From Paenibacillus dokdonensis (GTDB lineage: Bacteria; Bacillota; Bacilli; Paenibacillales; Paenibacillaceae), in contig NZ_STGQ01000001.1 of NCBI RefSeq assembly GCF_004916975.1, positions 582,993 to 646,992 of the forward strand: a DNA stretch of 64,000 bases. The letters run 5' to 3'. Of this stretch, positions 8,686 to 18,026 are shown piece by piece; position 1 is the first letter of the stretch; each line of letters begins with the position of its first letter. The notes beneath the pieces were generated by a model that did no database searches, was not told where the DNA came from, and saw only the letters and a list, made by a program, of their open reading frames with translations. A program made the translations under genes and the position numbers.

Positions 8686-10029
8686 TTATTTTCCGGCCTT
8701 GAGCACGTCTTCCTGTTTCTTTGCGAACTCTTCCGGTGTGACGGCATTCCCAAGCAGTGCCTGGATCAGGTTGTGATGTTCTTCGGAAGCAACCGGCTTC
8801 ATTTGAACATCCAGATAAAGAATGACTTTATTGGCATTGTTGAGTTCGTTCAGCACATCAATGAACATTTGCGGCAATTTGACACTGGAGGTATCGACCT
8901 TCGTTCCAGGAATAATGCCGGCATCGGTCACCGACAATTCACCCCATCGTTTCACGAAGAAGCTGACGAATTTCTTGGCATCCTCCTTCACTTTGGAGTT
9001 CTCGGATACGAATAATCCGACGCCTACGCCACCTACCCAATCATTGATATTGCCTTTCCCGCCATCATACGCAGGGAATTTGAAGAAGCCGATTTTATCC
9101 TTGAACTCCTGCGGAATATCCGGGTTGGTCGTATAGTTTGGCACTTCCCAGGTCCCCATGGCGTACATGGCCGCTTTTTCATTCATGAATTCAGACTTGG
9201 CCTCATCATTCGACAGACCGTTGAAGCCTTTAACGAAGGCATTGCTTTTCACCAGCTCCTGAGCTTCCTTGGCTGCCTGGATCAGATTAGGATCGCTGAA
9301 TGTATTGCTTGCAACGGCTTGATCTTGTACATCCGGTCCGCCAATCCGGTCTGCCAGGTACATGTACCAGAAAGAGCCGGTCCACGCATCTTTGGAGCCG
9401 AGCGCAATCGGTGTTACTTTGTTGTCGTTCAGCGTCTTGATAATATTTTTGAATTCTTCATAGGTCTGAGGCGTCTTCAGATTATACTTTGCAAAGATTT
9501 CCTTGTTGTAATAGACTGGTACGATATTGAGCTCTACGGGAAGCGCATACGTTTTACCGTCAACGGCATAAGCTTCTGTGGTTCCGGATACGAATTTATC
9601 CTTCAGGTCGCCCTGTAGCAGATCATCGAGCGGGGCGAACATATTGCCTTTGACATAAGGTTCGAGAAATCCGGCAGCCCAGGTAAATCCGACATCCGGC
9701 AGGCTGTTTGATGCGGAGAGTACTTTGATTTTATTTTTGTACTGCTCGTTCTCGAGTACTTCGGTATCAATCTTCACGTTCGGATTGGCCTGCTCATATT
9801 CTCCGATAATTTGCTTGACCAATTTATTCTGTGCGGAGTTGCTGCCATCCGGCCACAGATGCATCATTTTGATCGTTACCTTTTCACCAGACGATGCTTT
9901 GCTGCCTTCATCGCCGGAGGCGGTGCTGTTTGTTCCGTCAGTATTGCTTTTACTTCCACCGCCACAAGCTACCAGCACCAGCGTCAATGCGAGCAGAAGC
10001 ATGGATGCAGAAAACGTTTTTCTTTTCAT
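8686..10029 (-). CDS. Sugar ABC transporter solute-binding lipoprotein, family 1 (447 aa)
   Basis: The extracellular receptor of the importer. The signal peptide ends in the lipobox LVAC with the lipidated Cys at residue 22, followed by a Gly/Ser/Thr-rich linker. The mature part has the family 1 pattern of MalE/UgpB-like proteins, including the PDVGFTWAAG region, VPVYYNKEIFAKYNLKTP and the KAAMYAMGTWEV core. The substrate is unknown. The downstream deacetylase and the kinase/regulator pair upstream suggest an oligosaccharide, possibly acetylated. A GAAGGGGG ribosome site precedes ATG 10029. Confidence 0.92.
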   Translation of the reverse strand: MKRKTFSASMLLLALTLVLVACGGGSKSNTDGTNSTASGDEGSKASSGEKVTIKMMHLWPDGSNSAQNKLVKQIIGEYEQANPNVKIDTEVLENEQYKNKIKVLSASNSLPDVGFTWAAGFLEPYVKGNMFAPLDDLLQGDLKDKFVSGTTEAYAVDGKTYALPVELNIVPVYYNKEIFAKYNLKTPQTYEEFKNIIKTLNDNKVTPIALGSKDAWTGSFWYMYLADRIGGPDVQDQAVASNTFSDPNLIQAAKEAQELVKSNAFVKGFNGLSNDEAKSEFMNEKAAMYAMGTWEVPNYTTNPDIPQEFKDKIGFFKFPAYDGGKGNINDWVGGVGVGLFVSENSKVKEDAKKFVSFFVKRWGELSVTDAGIIPGTKVDTSSVKLPQMFIDVLNELNNANKVILYLDVQMKPVASEEHHNLIQALLGNAVTPEEFAKKQEDVLKAGK

Positions 10030-10063
10030 TCGGGCCGTTCCCCCTTCTCATCATTGCGAGAGA

Positions 10064-10077
10064 TGTATGCGCTTTCT
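10064..10077 (-). promoter_or_regulatory. cre-like site before the solute-binding protein gene
   Basis: Read on the plus strand, TGTATGCGCTTTCT matches 12 of 14 positions of the CcpA cre consensus. It lies 35 nt upstream of the binding-protein start, in the 120-nt gap after the regulator gene, where an internal promoter could sit. Confidence 0.35.
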
Positions 10078-10149
10078 CTCTCTCTGGAACAAGTGTAGCA
10101 CCCCCTTGCATAGAGACATAAGGGTACAGCGTTTAGGTATTATTCCATT

Positions 10150-10947
10150 TTATTTGGGTGTTGGGTCATTGTTTCTCCGGTAAAGACCCGGACTGTTCCC
10201 TTCATATTCCTTAAAGACCTTGTTGAAATATTTGGTTGTCTGGTAGCCGACACGCTCGGCAATTTCGACGACAGGCAGCCGGGTTTGCAGTAGAAGCTCC
10301 TTGGCTTTTTGAACCCTCATACGGGTCACATATTCAATAAATGTCATCTGCATCTGTTCTTTGAACAGCACGCTGAAATAGCTGGGATTCAAATGTACAT
10401 GATCGGCCACCTCGCGAAGACCGAAGCTCTGATTCAAATGTTCTTCCACATAGCGGATGGCTTCTTTAACCGGTTCGCTCCGGTTATCCAGATCTTCCGT
10501 CACTTGAACCAGCTTGCTATCGACGATCCGCTGCATCTTAGTGATCCGCATGCGCTCCTCATGTGCCCCGAGAGCTATCTCCACAGCATCAATCAGCTTA
10601 TCCTTGCGGATAGGCTTGAGCAGGTAATTGACGACTCCCAGTTGAATGGCTTGATGCGCATAATCGAATTCGGCATATCCCGAAATGAGAATCACCGACG
10701 GTTTTGTGGCCAGAGACGTTGTTTGGAGCAGCTGAACCAGATTCAGTCCGCTGATCTCCGGCATCCGGATATCCGTTATGAGCAGGTGGACCGGTTCTTG
10801 TATCAGCATCTGCAGAGCATCCCTGCCATTGTCCGCCGTTCTGATCTCACAGCATCCGCCGCTCCAGGCATCCAGCATCGTTTTTAAACCCCGTCTTGTA
10901 CGGGGCTCATCATCAACGATTAATATCGTTTTGGATTTAAACAACAT
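10150..10947 (-). CDS. Response regulator with AraC DNA-binding domain, YesN type (265 aa)
   Basis: A transcription factor that probably switches on the adjacent transporter genes when phosphorylated. The receiver domain occupies about residues 6-125, with the acidic pocket VDDE, the phospho-acceptor Asp59 in LLITDIRMP and the conserved Lys111 in YLLKPI. The AraC-type double helix-turn-helix lies at about 160-262 (HLNPSYFSVLFKEQ, VVEIAERVGYQTTKYFNKVFKEYEG). At 265 residues it is short for the YesN type because it lacks the long central region. Its start overlaps the end of the kinase gene by 11 nt, which shows coupled expression. Confidence 0.94.
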   Translation of the reverse strand: MLFKSKTILIVDDEPRTRRGLKTMLDAWSGGCCEIRTADNGRDALQMLIQEPVHLLITDIRMPEISGLNLVQLLQTTSLATKPSVILISGYAEFDYAHQAIQLGVVNYLLKPIRKDKLIDAVEIALGAHEERMRITKMQRIVDSKLVQVTEDLDNRSEPVKEAIRYVEEHLNQSFGLREVADHVHLNPSYFSVLFKEQMQMTFIEYVTRMRVQKAKELLLQTRLPVVEIAERVGYQTTKYFNKVFKEYEGNSPGLYRRNNDPTPK

Positions 10948-12709
10948 GAAACTCTCCCATCTGGATTGGAATGGTAAGACTGATCATTGTCCCCTCGTTA
11001 TGTCCGCTATGGATGGTTAGACCGGGATGTTCCCGCCCGGCTCTGCCGTAGTAGAGCCTGATCCGCTGCTGAACATTAAAAATGCCCAAGCCGGATCCCT
11101 TGGTGGACGGCATCTTTCCGGTACTGAGCGCGGTGACAATTCTGTTCAACATGTCCTCGTCCATGCCTTTTCCATTGTCGGCTACCGTGACCACCAAATG
11201 TTTGGCATCCTCGGAAAGCACGACGTTAACGGATATGTCTCCCGGTCCGATCCTGCTTTCGACCCCATGGAGTACGGCATTCTCGACTAGCGGCTGAATC
11301 AGCAGCTTGGGCATGGGGACAGAAGCATAGGCAGGTGGGGAAGAGATCGACCATGTCATATGTTCGCCAAGCCTCATTTTCATAATCAGCAAATAACGTT
11401 CGATATGCTCAAGTTCATCCCCGAGCGTAACCCATTCCTCTTTGTTAGGCCCCGTGATGGTATACCGGAACAGGTCAGCCATCGCCACCACATATTCGGC
11501 TAGCTCCTCCTCCTGCTTCTCCTGCAGAGACCAGTACAAGGCTTCCAGTGTATTAAACAGAAAATGAGGATGGATTTGCGCTTGAAGCGCCTTGAGTTCT
11601 GTACGGCTTTGTATAATTTCTTTTTCATAGACCAGTTCAATCAGCTCGTTCATATGTTCAACCATTTGATTGTAAGAGTGGTTCAACTCGTTAATCTCAA
11701 TGGTTGAGGAAATTTGGGTTGTCGGCTTCAGGCCGCCAAGCCTCGCACTTCGCATCGTCTTGATCAGTTTGAATACAGGGCGGGTAATGATGGTGGACAG
11801 CAGAAAAGATAGCAGGATAAAGAGCAGCGTTCCGATGCCGGCAGAGACGAAAATCGCTGTACGCAAAACCGAGATTCCGCTGGTGATGGCACGAATAGGC
11901 GTAAGAATCAATAGTGTCCAGCCGGTGACTGCGGATTGCTGCTTAACCAGCATATATTTATTCTTATCGATCGACACCACCGGCTCATCGGCTTCAATCA
12001 GAGGCTTGATCTCGGATGGCGTGAACTGGTCATCATTGGCTGCAATCAGACTGTAGTTTCGGTCAACCACAAGCATGGTCTCACGGCCGTTCTCTCCCGA
12101 GATTGATTCGTTGATTTTAAATACCTCCCGTTTCATCCGGATGAGCAGATATCCACCCGGCCTGAACCACTGGTCCATGAGACTGACGCTCCGAATGGCC
12201 AGTACGGATTCCGGATCCAAGGGATCGATGCCGATCCATACGATTCGGCCTTTTTCTTCTTGGGCGCTTTGTATCCATTTTTGACTGACTTTGCTGTTGA
12301 GATCACCCTCATCAAGAGGGAAGAGACGACGGTTGCTGCTGCTGTAGAGCTCGACGGAATTGACGCTATCGGCGTAGGTTTGCACGATTTTGATACTGGT
12401 TAACAGTGCTTGGCGTTCAGAGAACGTGGCTTGCTTTCCGCCAAGCTCATTCAGCAGAACCTGCTGTACATACTGATTTGTGGCAACCTGCATCGTTAGA
12501 GAATCGATCTGGTTCAGAATGGCCTCCAGTCTGCCGTTTGCTTGAACAGCGGTTTGCTGAATATGTTTTTCCGCATTGTTTTTCAGCAGTCTGGAGACCG
12601 AATCGAAGTTGACGATACCGACCACGAACAAGATAATCAGCATGACAAAAAGAAACCCGAGGAGCATTTGATTACGGAGGGTATTGAACCTGTTCATCTT
12701 TCTCAGCAC
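10937..12709 (-). CDS. Sensor histidine kinase, YesM type (590 aa)
   Basis: A membrane sensor kinase that partners the regulator encoded next to it. It has an N-terminal membrane span, a large extracellular domain of the Cache type, a second span near residue 285-310, a HAMP linker, then the His_kinase domain with the phosphorylated His in QIHPHFLFNTLEAL (near residue 380) and a HATPase domain (VENAVLHGVESR, VADNGKGMD, GSGLGIFNVQQRI). The GTG at 12709 has AAAGG 10 nt upstream; ATG 12697 is an alternative start. It is the first gene of the minus-strand sugar operon and is transcribed away from the next two-component cluster. Confidence 0.93.
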   Translation of the reverse strand: MLRKMNRFNTLRNQMLLGFLFVMLIILFVVGIVNFDSVSRLLKNNAEKHIQQTAVQANGRLEAILNQIDSLTMQVATNQYVQQVLLNELGGKQATFSERQALLTSIKIVQTYADSVNSVELYSSSNRRLFPLDEGDLNSKVSQKWIQSAQEEKGRIVWIGIDPLDPESVLAIRSVSLMDQWFRPGGYLLIRMKREVFKINESISGENGRETMLVVDRNYSLIAANDDQFTPSEIKPLIEADEPVVSIDKNKYMLVKQQSAVTGWTLLILTPIRAITSGISVLRTAIFVSAGIGTLLFILLSFLLSTIITRPVFKLIKTMRSARLGGLKPTTQISSTIEINELNHSYNQMVEHMNELIELVYEKEIIQSRTELKALQAQIHPHFLFNTLEALYWSLQEKQEEELAEYVVAMADLFRYTITGPNKEEWVTLGDELEHIERYLLIMKMRLGEHMTWSISSPPAYASVPMPKLLIQPLVENAVLHGVESRIGPGDISVNVVLSEDAKHLVVTVADNGKGMDEDMLNRIVTALSTGKMPSTKGSGLGIFNVQQRIRLYYGRAGREHPGLTIHSGHNEGTMISLTIPIQMGEFHVV

Positions 12710-12941
12710 GCTGAATCAACCTTTCTGTTGCCATGCATTATTTTGGGCTAATTGCGTATGTAATTTCAGATTCCGGTTATCTGTCATTGTCCTTATTTTC
12801 GTCCATCTGTCCACTCTTTTTTTTCAAATGACAGCAGGAGTCCGGCATGATATAGTGAATGACTAACAGCTTCTTTTTTGTTGCTTCTCTGCTAAAATCA
12901 GGATTACTTTGCAGTTAATAACGGGAATGTTCCGAAAATAA

Positions 12942-12955
12942 TGAATACGCTTACA
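12942..12955 (+). promoter_or_regulatory. cre-like site before the xylan-type regulator operon
   Basis: TGAATACGCTTACA matches the CcpA cre consensus at all but one position. It lies 33 nt before the start of the first response regulator. Carbon catabolite repression of a xylo-oligosaccharide operon would be expected. Confidence 0.45.
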
Positions 12956-12987
12956 GTTTGGGGATTTGACGGAGAGGAGCGAAAGGC

Positions 12988-14526
12988 ATGCTGAACGTAC
13001 TTCTGGTCGATGATGAGCCATGGGTTCTGGAAGGTTTAAGAACAATGGTTACCTGGGAGAAATACGGCTTTCAAGTTTGTGGAGAAGCCTTGAATGGTAC
13101 CGATGCACTCAGACAGATACAGGAATACCATCCGGAGCTTGTCATTACGGACATCCATATGCCGGTTCTGAATGGTATTGAACTGATTGAGCAATCCAAT
13201 CAGATGTTATCAAAACCTCCCAAATTTGTTGTTCTAAGCGGATATGATGATTTTAGCTATGCCCGTGCAGCCATGCGCCAGCGTGCAGCCGGATACTTGC
13301 TCAAACCGGTTGATGATGAAGAAATGGGAGCTTTATTACATAAACTCAGCAGAAAAATACATGACGAAATCACTGCAGAAGAGGATCAGAAGAAGACACA
13401 GCTTCTTGCTGTAAATCATGTGATCAACCGCTTGCTGCAGGGAGAATATAACCTGGACTTAGAGGGACAGGCTGATGAAACTTTAAAGCTTCAATGGGAA
13501 GAGGAAATTGGAGTCGCTTTAATTGAAAACGTTTTCGATTATCGTGAATTGCGACCGAAACTATTAAAGCATTTTGGGGTAGATACTGGCTTTCAGGATC
13601 GTGATGGAAAAACGGGAATCATCCTTCAGTCGTCTATCTTGTTCTCGGAAGGACGGCTTGAAGAGGCAATCAATGGGCTTCAGAAGGAACTGTCGGAAAT
13701 GTCCAACCAGCCGGTTATTATCGCAGTCAGTAATAAAATGAGCGGTATACGTTCCATCCGGGAGATGTATTTGCAAGGCCTTGAGGTTGGAAGGATGAAA
13801 CGCCGTCAGGAGCGAGGCGGCGTGTTTTATTTTCAGGATCTCAGGAGAACGAAGCAGAGACAAGACCTGCATAAGGATAAATTCAAATTGCTGTATGAGA
13901 CGGTGCAGGCTGGAAAGACGGAGAATATCCCTTTTTGTGTGAAGGAAACCTTTACATGCTTGATGGATAGTCTGCTTGAGATCGAATTCGTGAAGGCGAA
14001 TGTGGCTGATCTGGAATTCTCGCTTTGCCGGCTGATTGCTGAAATGAATGGGAAACCGGATGCGTTAATGGAGGAGCTGCGGAATACGCATGGGAATTTG
14101 GACAGTATAGGCGAATATGGGGTACTCGAGAAATATGTATGCCGGTTATGTACACAGGCAGCTGAGGGTTTGTCTGAATTAATGCAGCAAAATGAGAGTA
14201 ATACGATATTTCATGTTATTCAGTACGTAGACCGCGAGTATCGGAATAAACTGCAGCTGCAGGATTTGGCGAGACATTTTCATATGAACGCTACTTACCT
14301 GGGACAGCTATTTAAGAAAAATACCGGGAAACCGTTTAAGGAGTATCTAAATGAAAGAAGGATTGAGGAGGCAAAAAGGCTGCTGAAACGGACCCAGATG
14401 AAAATATCCGATGTTGCTGTCCAGGTTGGCTATCCGAACACGGATTATTTTATTAATAAATTCAAGCTGCAAACCGGTGTACTGCCATCGGTCTATAAAA
14501 ATGACGCCGGAAACAAGCAGATGTAA
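12988..14526 (+). CDS. Response regulator with AraC domain, YesN type (512 aa)
   Basis: The first of two large YesN regulators flanking one kinase. The receiver domain has VDDE (8-11), phospho-acceptor Asp55 in LVITDIHMP and Lys107 in YLLKPV. A long central region of about 270 residues follows, then a C-terminal AraC double helix-turn-helix (about 410-508; DLARHFHMNATYLGQLFKKN, KISDVAVQVGYPNTDYFINKF). It is the full YesN length, unlike the short regulator upstream. The ATG at 12988 follows GAGAGGAGCG. The kinase gene begins 18 nt after its stop. Confidence 0.94.
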   Translation: MLNVLLVDDEPWVLEGLRTMVTWEKYGFQVCGEALNGTDALRQIQEYHPELVITDIHMPVLNGIELIEQSNQMLSKPPKFVVLSGYDDFSYARAAMRQRAAGYLLKPVDDEEMGALLHKLSRKIHDEITAEEDQKKTQLLAVNHVINRLLQGEYNLDLEGQADETLKLQWEEEIGVALIENVFDYRELRPKLLKHFGVDTGFQDRDGKTGIILQSSILFSEGRLEEAINGLQKELSEMSNQPVIIAVSNKMSGIRSIREMYLQGLEVGRMKRRQERGGVFYFQDLRRTKQRQDLHKDKFKLLYETVQAGKTENIPFCVKETFTCLMDSLLEIEFVKANVADLEFSLCRLIAEMNGKPDALMEELRNTHGNLDSIGEYGVLEKYVCRLCTQAAEGLSELMQQNESNTIFHVIQYVDREYRNKLQLQDLARHFHMNATYLGQLFKKNTGKPFKEYLNERRIEEAKRLLKRTQMKISDVAVQVGYPNTDYFINKFKLQTGVLPSVYKNDAGNKQM

Positions 14527-14544
14527 AAACGGGAGGAGCTCCAA

Positions 14545-16344
14545 ATGCTCAAAAGAAAATTTAAACTTAGAAAATTCGTTAATGATATCCCTTTGAATTA
14601 CAAATTTTTTCTGATTTTCTTCGTTGGCGTGCTGCTCCCGATCGTCGTGATTCATTTGCTGGTGATGGACCGGATGTCGGAACTGATCAAAGCGAGGGAA
14701 GAGCAAAACCTGGAAATATCGCTGGAGAGAGCCAGAAAGGATATTCACGATTTTATAGATGGAGGTGTGGCGGTCAGTCATGCCTTAAATACGGATAAGA
14801 CACTCTATGAAATGCTTGATCGGGAGTATAAGGATCAACTGGATTTTTATGAAACCTTTGATGAGCAGCTGCGAAACCGGGTTACCAGCTATATTCCGGT
14901 GAATAATCAAATTCAGAGAATCAGCATATTCACCGACAATAAATCCATCGTGAACGGAGGGAATTACCATGTGATCGATGAAGGAGTGCTGGACAGTGAC
15001 TGGTACAAAATGTGGGAAAACTCCAGCAATCCGGTATTTGTAGCGGCATATCGAGCGGCTGAGGCGAATAATACGGCTTCAACGGTACCCTATCTAAGCG
15101 TCATCGAAAGAATGGACTATTATGATTATTTTGACACATACAAAAAGCTGCTCCGAATCGATATTGATCTCAGTAAAATCTATGATGTTATTATGCGGGA
15201 AAAGGATTATTTGAATCTCTATTTGGTCAATGAGAACAACCAGATTATTATGTCATCCGATAGCGGCTACCAAAGAGGGAAAGTGGATGCATATCCGGTT
15301 TTTCAATTGGCGGAAGGTGACAATCAGCAGGATGTTCATACTCTTTCCATCGGCAGCGCGAAGTACGTCAAAGGCTGGAAACTGATCGGCATCACCCAGG
15401 GCGTCCGGATATCCAAGGCAATGATGGAAATGAGACTATACATAAGTGCGTTAGCGGCTGTCGTTACTTTGTTTACTACGACATTTATCTTTATCATGCT
15501 CAGATCCTATAATTATCGGGTTAAACGTTTATCCCGCCACATGCAAAAGGTCACCAACGAAAAATTTGATCTTATCCAAATTGATGAAGGCCGTGATGAA
15601 ATCGGCGGGCTGATTCAGAATTTCAACATGATGACCACCAGAATCAAATTCCTCATCAACAACGTCTACAAACTGGAAATTCAAAAGAAAAATCTGGAGA
15701 TGGAAAGAGTGCGCGCCGAGCTTAACTTTTTGCAAAGCCAGATGAATCCCCATTTTCTTTTTAACACACTAAATGCGATTTTGGTTGTATGCACGAAAAA
15801 CAACTATACGGATGTCACGGATATTATTAAAAGTTTATCCAAGCTTCTCCGCCGACTGCTCAGCTGGAAAGAAGATATCGTTACGCTTGAGGAAGAACTG
15901 ATGTTCATTGAGATGTACCTCAAAATAGAAAAATTCCGCTTTAGAGATAAATTTGAGTATCAATTTGAGGTTGAAGAGGATGCGGTTCATTATAAAATTC
16001 CTAAAATGAGTATTCAGCCGCTTGTCGAAAATGCCTGTAAACATGGGATTCAGGCGATTCAGGGCGTTGGCATGGTGAAGATCTGCGCTTTTGTCGTCGA
16101 TGGCCGTCTTCGTATAGTGATTTCGGATAATGGGAAGGGCATGGATTCCAGCAGACTCAAGGAAATCATCATGTCCGTACGCAAGGAGAATTCTACCGGA
16201 ATAAGTATTGGTATCCGTAATGTGTATCGGAGACTGGAGCTGTATTATAACGACCAGGTCCGCTTCGATATCGTGAGCACACCGAATCAAGGAACAACGG
16301 TATTCTTCGAAATCCCGATTAAGTATCTTGATCAGGTCGTTTAA
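14545..16344 (+). CDS. Sensor histidine kinase, YesM type (599 aa)
   Basis: A membrane-bound sensor lying between two response regulator genes. It has membrane spans near residues 20-42 and 298-321, with an extracellular sensor region between them. The HAMP linker is followed by the His_kinase domain with QMNPHFLFNTLNAILV (His near residue 402) and the ATP-binding motifs VENACKHGIQ, ISDNGKGMDSS and GIRNVYRRLELYY. GGGAGGAG precedes the ATG. The stop is 16 nt before the next regulator start, with the AGGAGG of that gene lying in the gap, so the three regulatory genes form one transcript. Confidence 0.94.
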   Translation: MLKRKFKLRKFVNDIPLNYKFFLIFFVGVLLPIVVIHLLVMDRMSELIKAREEQNLEISLERARKDIHDFIDGGVAVSHALNTDKTLYEMLDREYKDQLDFYETFDEQLRNRVTSYIPVNNQIQRISIFTDNKSIVNGGNYHVIDEGVLDSDWYKMWENSSNPVFVAAYRAAEANNTASTVPYLSVIERMDYYDYFDTYKKLLRIDIDLSKIYDVIMREKDYLNLYLVNENNQIIMSSDSGYQRGKVDAYPVFQLAEGDNQQDVHTLSIGSAKYVKGWKLIGITQGVRISKAMMEMRLYISALAAVVTLFTTTFIFIMLRSYNYRVKRLSRHMQKVTNEKFDLIQIDEGRDEIGGLIQNFNMMTTRIKFLINNVYKLEIQKKNLEMERVRAELNFLQSQMNPHFLFNTLNAILVVCTKNNYTDVTDIIKSLSKLLRRLLSWKEDIVTLEEELMFIEMYLKIEKFRFRDKFEYQFEVEEDAVHYKIPKMSIQPLVENACKHGIQAIQGVGMVKICAFVVDGRLRIVISDNGKGMDSSRLKEIIMSVRKENSTGISIGIRNVYRRLELYYNDQVRFDIVSTPNQGTTVFFEIPIKYLDQVV

Positions 16345-16360
16345 CAGGAGGGAACTCGTG

Positions 16361-17899
16361 ATGTTCAAAGTGCTGTTAATTGATGATGAGCCGGGGGCTA
16401 TTGAAGGCATGCAGATGTGGATCAATTGGCAGGAGCTCGGCTTCGAAGTCTGTGGTACCTGTAATAACGGGATGGAAGGCTTGCAGATGATTCAGGACCT
16501 TGGGCCGGATCTCGTGGTTACGGATGTGAATATGCCGCTGATGGATGGGCTGATGATGATAGAAGCTTGGCAGAAGATGGAGTCCAAACCGGTCAGGTTT
16601 GCCATTGTAAGCGGATATAGTGAGTTTGAATATGCACAGAGATCCATGCGCTTCGGCGTGAATCATTATCTGCTGAAGCCCGTTATCCCGGAAGAAGCCG
16701 AAGAGGAATTGAGGGAGATTCATCAAGAACTGATGGATGCGTCTGCGCAGCAAAGCCTGACACGGATTGCTTCGTATGAAGAAGTAGTTTCTCTTATCAA
16801 AAGGCTATTGAATAAACAGTTGATCGAGGAGTCCGACCGCTCGCTTCTGAGCAAGGTATCAGCGGACATGGAGGAATGGAATTTCTGCCTGATCCAGATG
16901 GAGCCGTCATCATTTGCAGAACTGCGGGGAAGAGCGGCGTCAATGCTGGAGCAAGAGGACAGAGCCTATCTGGTTGATCTGGATATGAATACCTTCGGGA
17001 TTGTTTGTGGTTATGATGGCCGTGCAAATAGGGAAGGCAGCTCATACCGGATCATGTATGAGCTAGAACATTTGTTTTCCCCATACCGGGTATTCTTGGC
17101 TACGGGTACCGGGGAGAGCACCCTGCTTCAGATCGAACGATGCTATCAAACTGCAAAAGAAGCGATAAGTTACCAATTTTATGATCAGGCAGATCACCGC
17201 ATGATCTCATTCAAGAGCATCCGGAATAAGCCCTTTCATTACCATTACGACCAAATGCAGCTGATGGAAGGCATGATCGCAGCGATCACCCTTTTGGATA
17301 AGAGTGGTTTTCAGAAGGCCGTTGAATCAGCAGCCAGCAGTTTTCGGGAAATGCTTATTGCACCTGAAATTGTAAAAAAGGTTGCTATCCATATGCTGTA
17401 CCGAATCATAGAGATCGTGAGGGAAGCAAGTGATGAAGTACAGGCAGAGTCTCTCAATGAAAAATACAGACTGTCGCGCAATTCGGGCTCGCTTCTGACG
17501 CTGAATGATGTCATGGGTGATCTGTTGTCCTGCGGTGAGGAATGCATCGATTGGCTGCTGAGTGAGCAGCTCAAGCATTCACAAGGGATTATTCATGCAA
17601 TCAACAGCTATATCCGTGAACATTTCGCCGAGCCCCTCTCCATCAAAAAGCTGGCTGAAGTGTTCTATCTGCATCCGGTTTATCTGGGGCAGCTGCTTAT
17701 GAAGAAGAACGGAATCAGCTTTCATGAGCTGCTGCATGACCTGCGTGTGGAGGAAGCTATCCGTTTGCTTGGAGAGAACAGGCTTAAAAACAGCGAAATT
17801 GCGGAGCAAGTGGGCTACAGCCACTACAGCCAATTCCTCAAACAATTCGAAGCAAGAAAGCATATGTCTCCGAATGAATACAAAAAGACCATGTTCTAA
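16361..17899 (+). CDS. Second response regulator with AraC domain, YesN type (512 aa)
   Basis: Receiver domain with DDE (8-10), Asp55 in LVVTDVNMP and Lys106 in YLLKPV, then a long central region and an AraC domain (about 415-510; KLAEVFYLHPVYLGQLLMKK, NSEIAEQVGYSHYSQFLKQF). AGGAGG at 16346-16351 fixes the start at ATG 16361 (or GTG 16358), not at the earlier in-frame TTG. Having two full-length regulators around one kinase is unusual. One may answer the kinase and the other a different signal, or they may bind as a pair. The transporter genes follow after a 127-nt gap. Confidence 0.94.
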   Translation: MFKVLLIDDEPGAIEGMQMWINWQELGFEVCGTCNNGMEGLQMIQDLGPDLVVTDVNMPLMDGLMMIEAWQKMESKPVRFAIVSGYSEFEYAQRSMRFGVNHYLLKPVIPEEAEEELREIHQELMDASAQQSLTRIASYEEVVSLIKRLLNKQLIEESDRSLLSKVSADMEEWNFCLIQMEPSSFAELRGRAASMLEQEDRAYLVDLDMNTFGIVCGYDGRANREGSSYRIMYELEHLFSPYRVFLATGTGESTLLQIERCYQTAKEAISYQFYDQADHRMISFKSIRNKPFHYHYDQMQLMEGMIAAITLLDKSGFQKAVESAASSFREMLIAPEIVKKVAIHMLYRIIEIVREASDEVQAESLNEKYRLSRNSGSLLTLNDVMGDLLSCGEECIDWLLSEQLKHSQGIIHAINSYIREHFAEPLSIKKLAEVFYLHPVYLGQLLMKKNGISFHELLHDLRVEEAIRLLGENRLKNSEIAEQVGYSHYSQFLKQFEARKHMSPNEYKKTMF

Positions 17900-17942
17900 G
17901 GTTTTTAGGGTTACTCCTTTAATTGTGCTATAGTTTCAAGTT

Positions 17943-17958
17943 TGGTAGCGCTTTTACA
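17943..17958 (+). promoter_or_regulatory. cre-like site before lplA
   Basis: TGGTAGCGCTTTTACA contains the AGCGCT core and flanking A/T pattern of CcpA cre sites. It lies about 70 nt before the transporter gene start, inside the gap that follows the regulator genes, where a regulated promoter is expected. Confidence 0.4.
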
Positions 17959-18026
17959 ATAAGGATAGGTTACTGAAAAGGCTTACAAAAGCTTGCTGTA
18001 GCTAAAATTTGACGGAGGTGCTTTAC

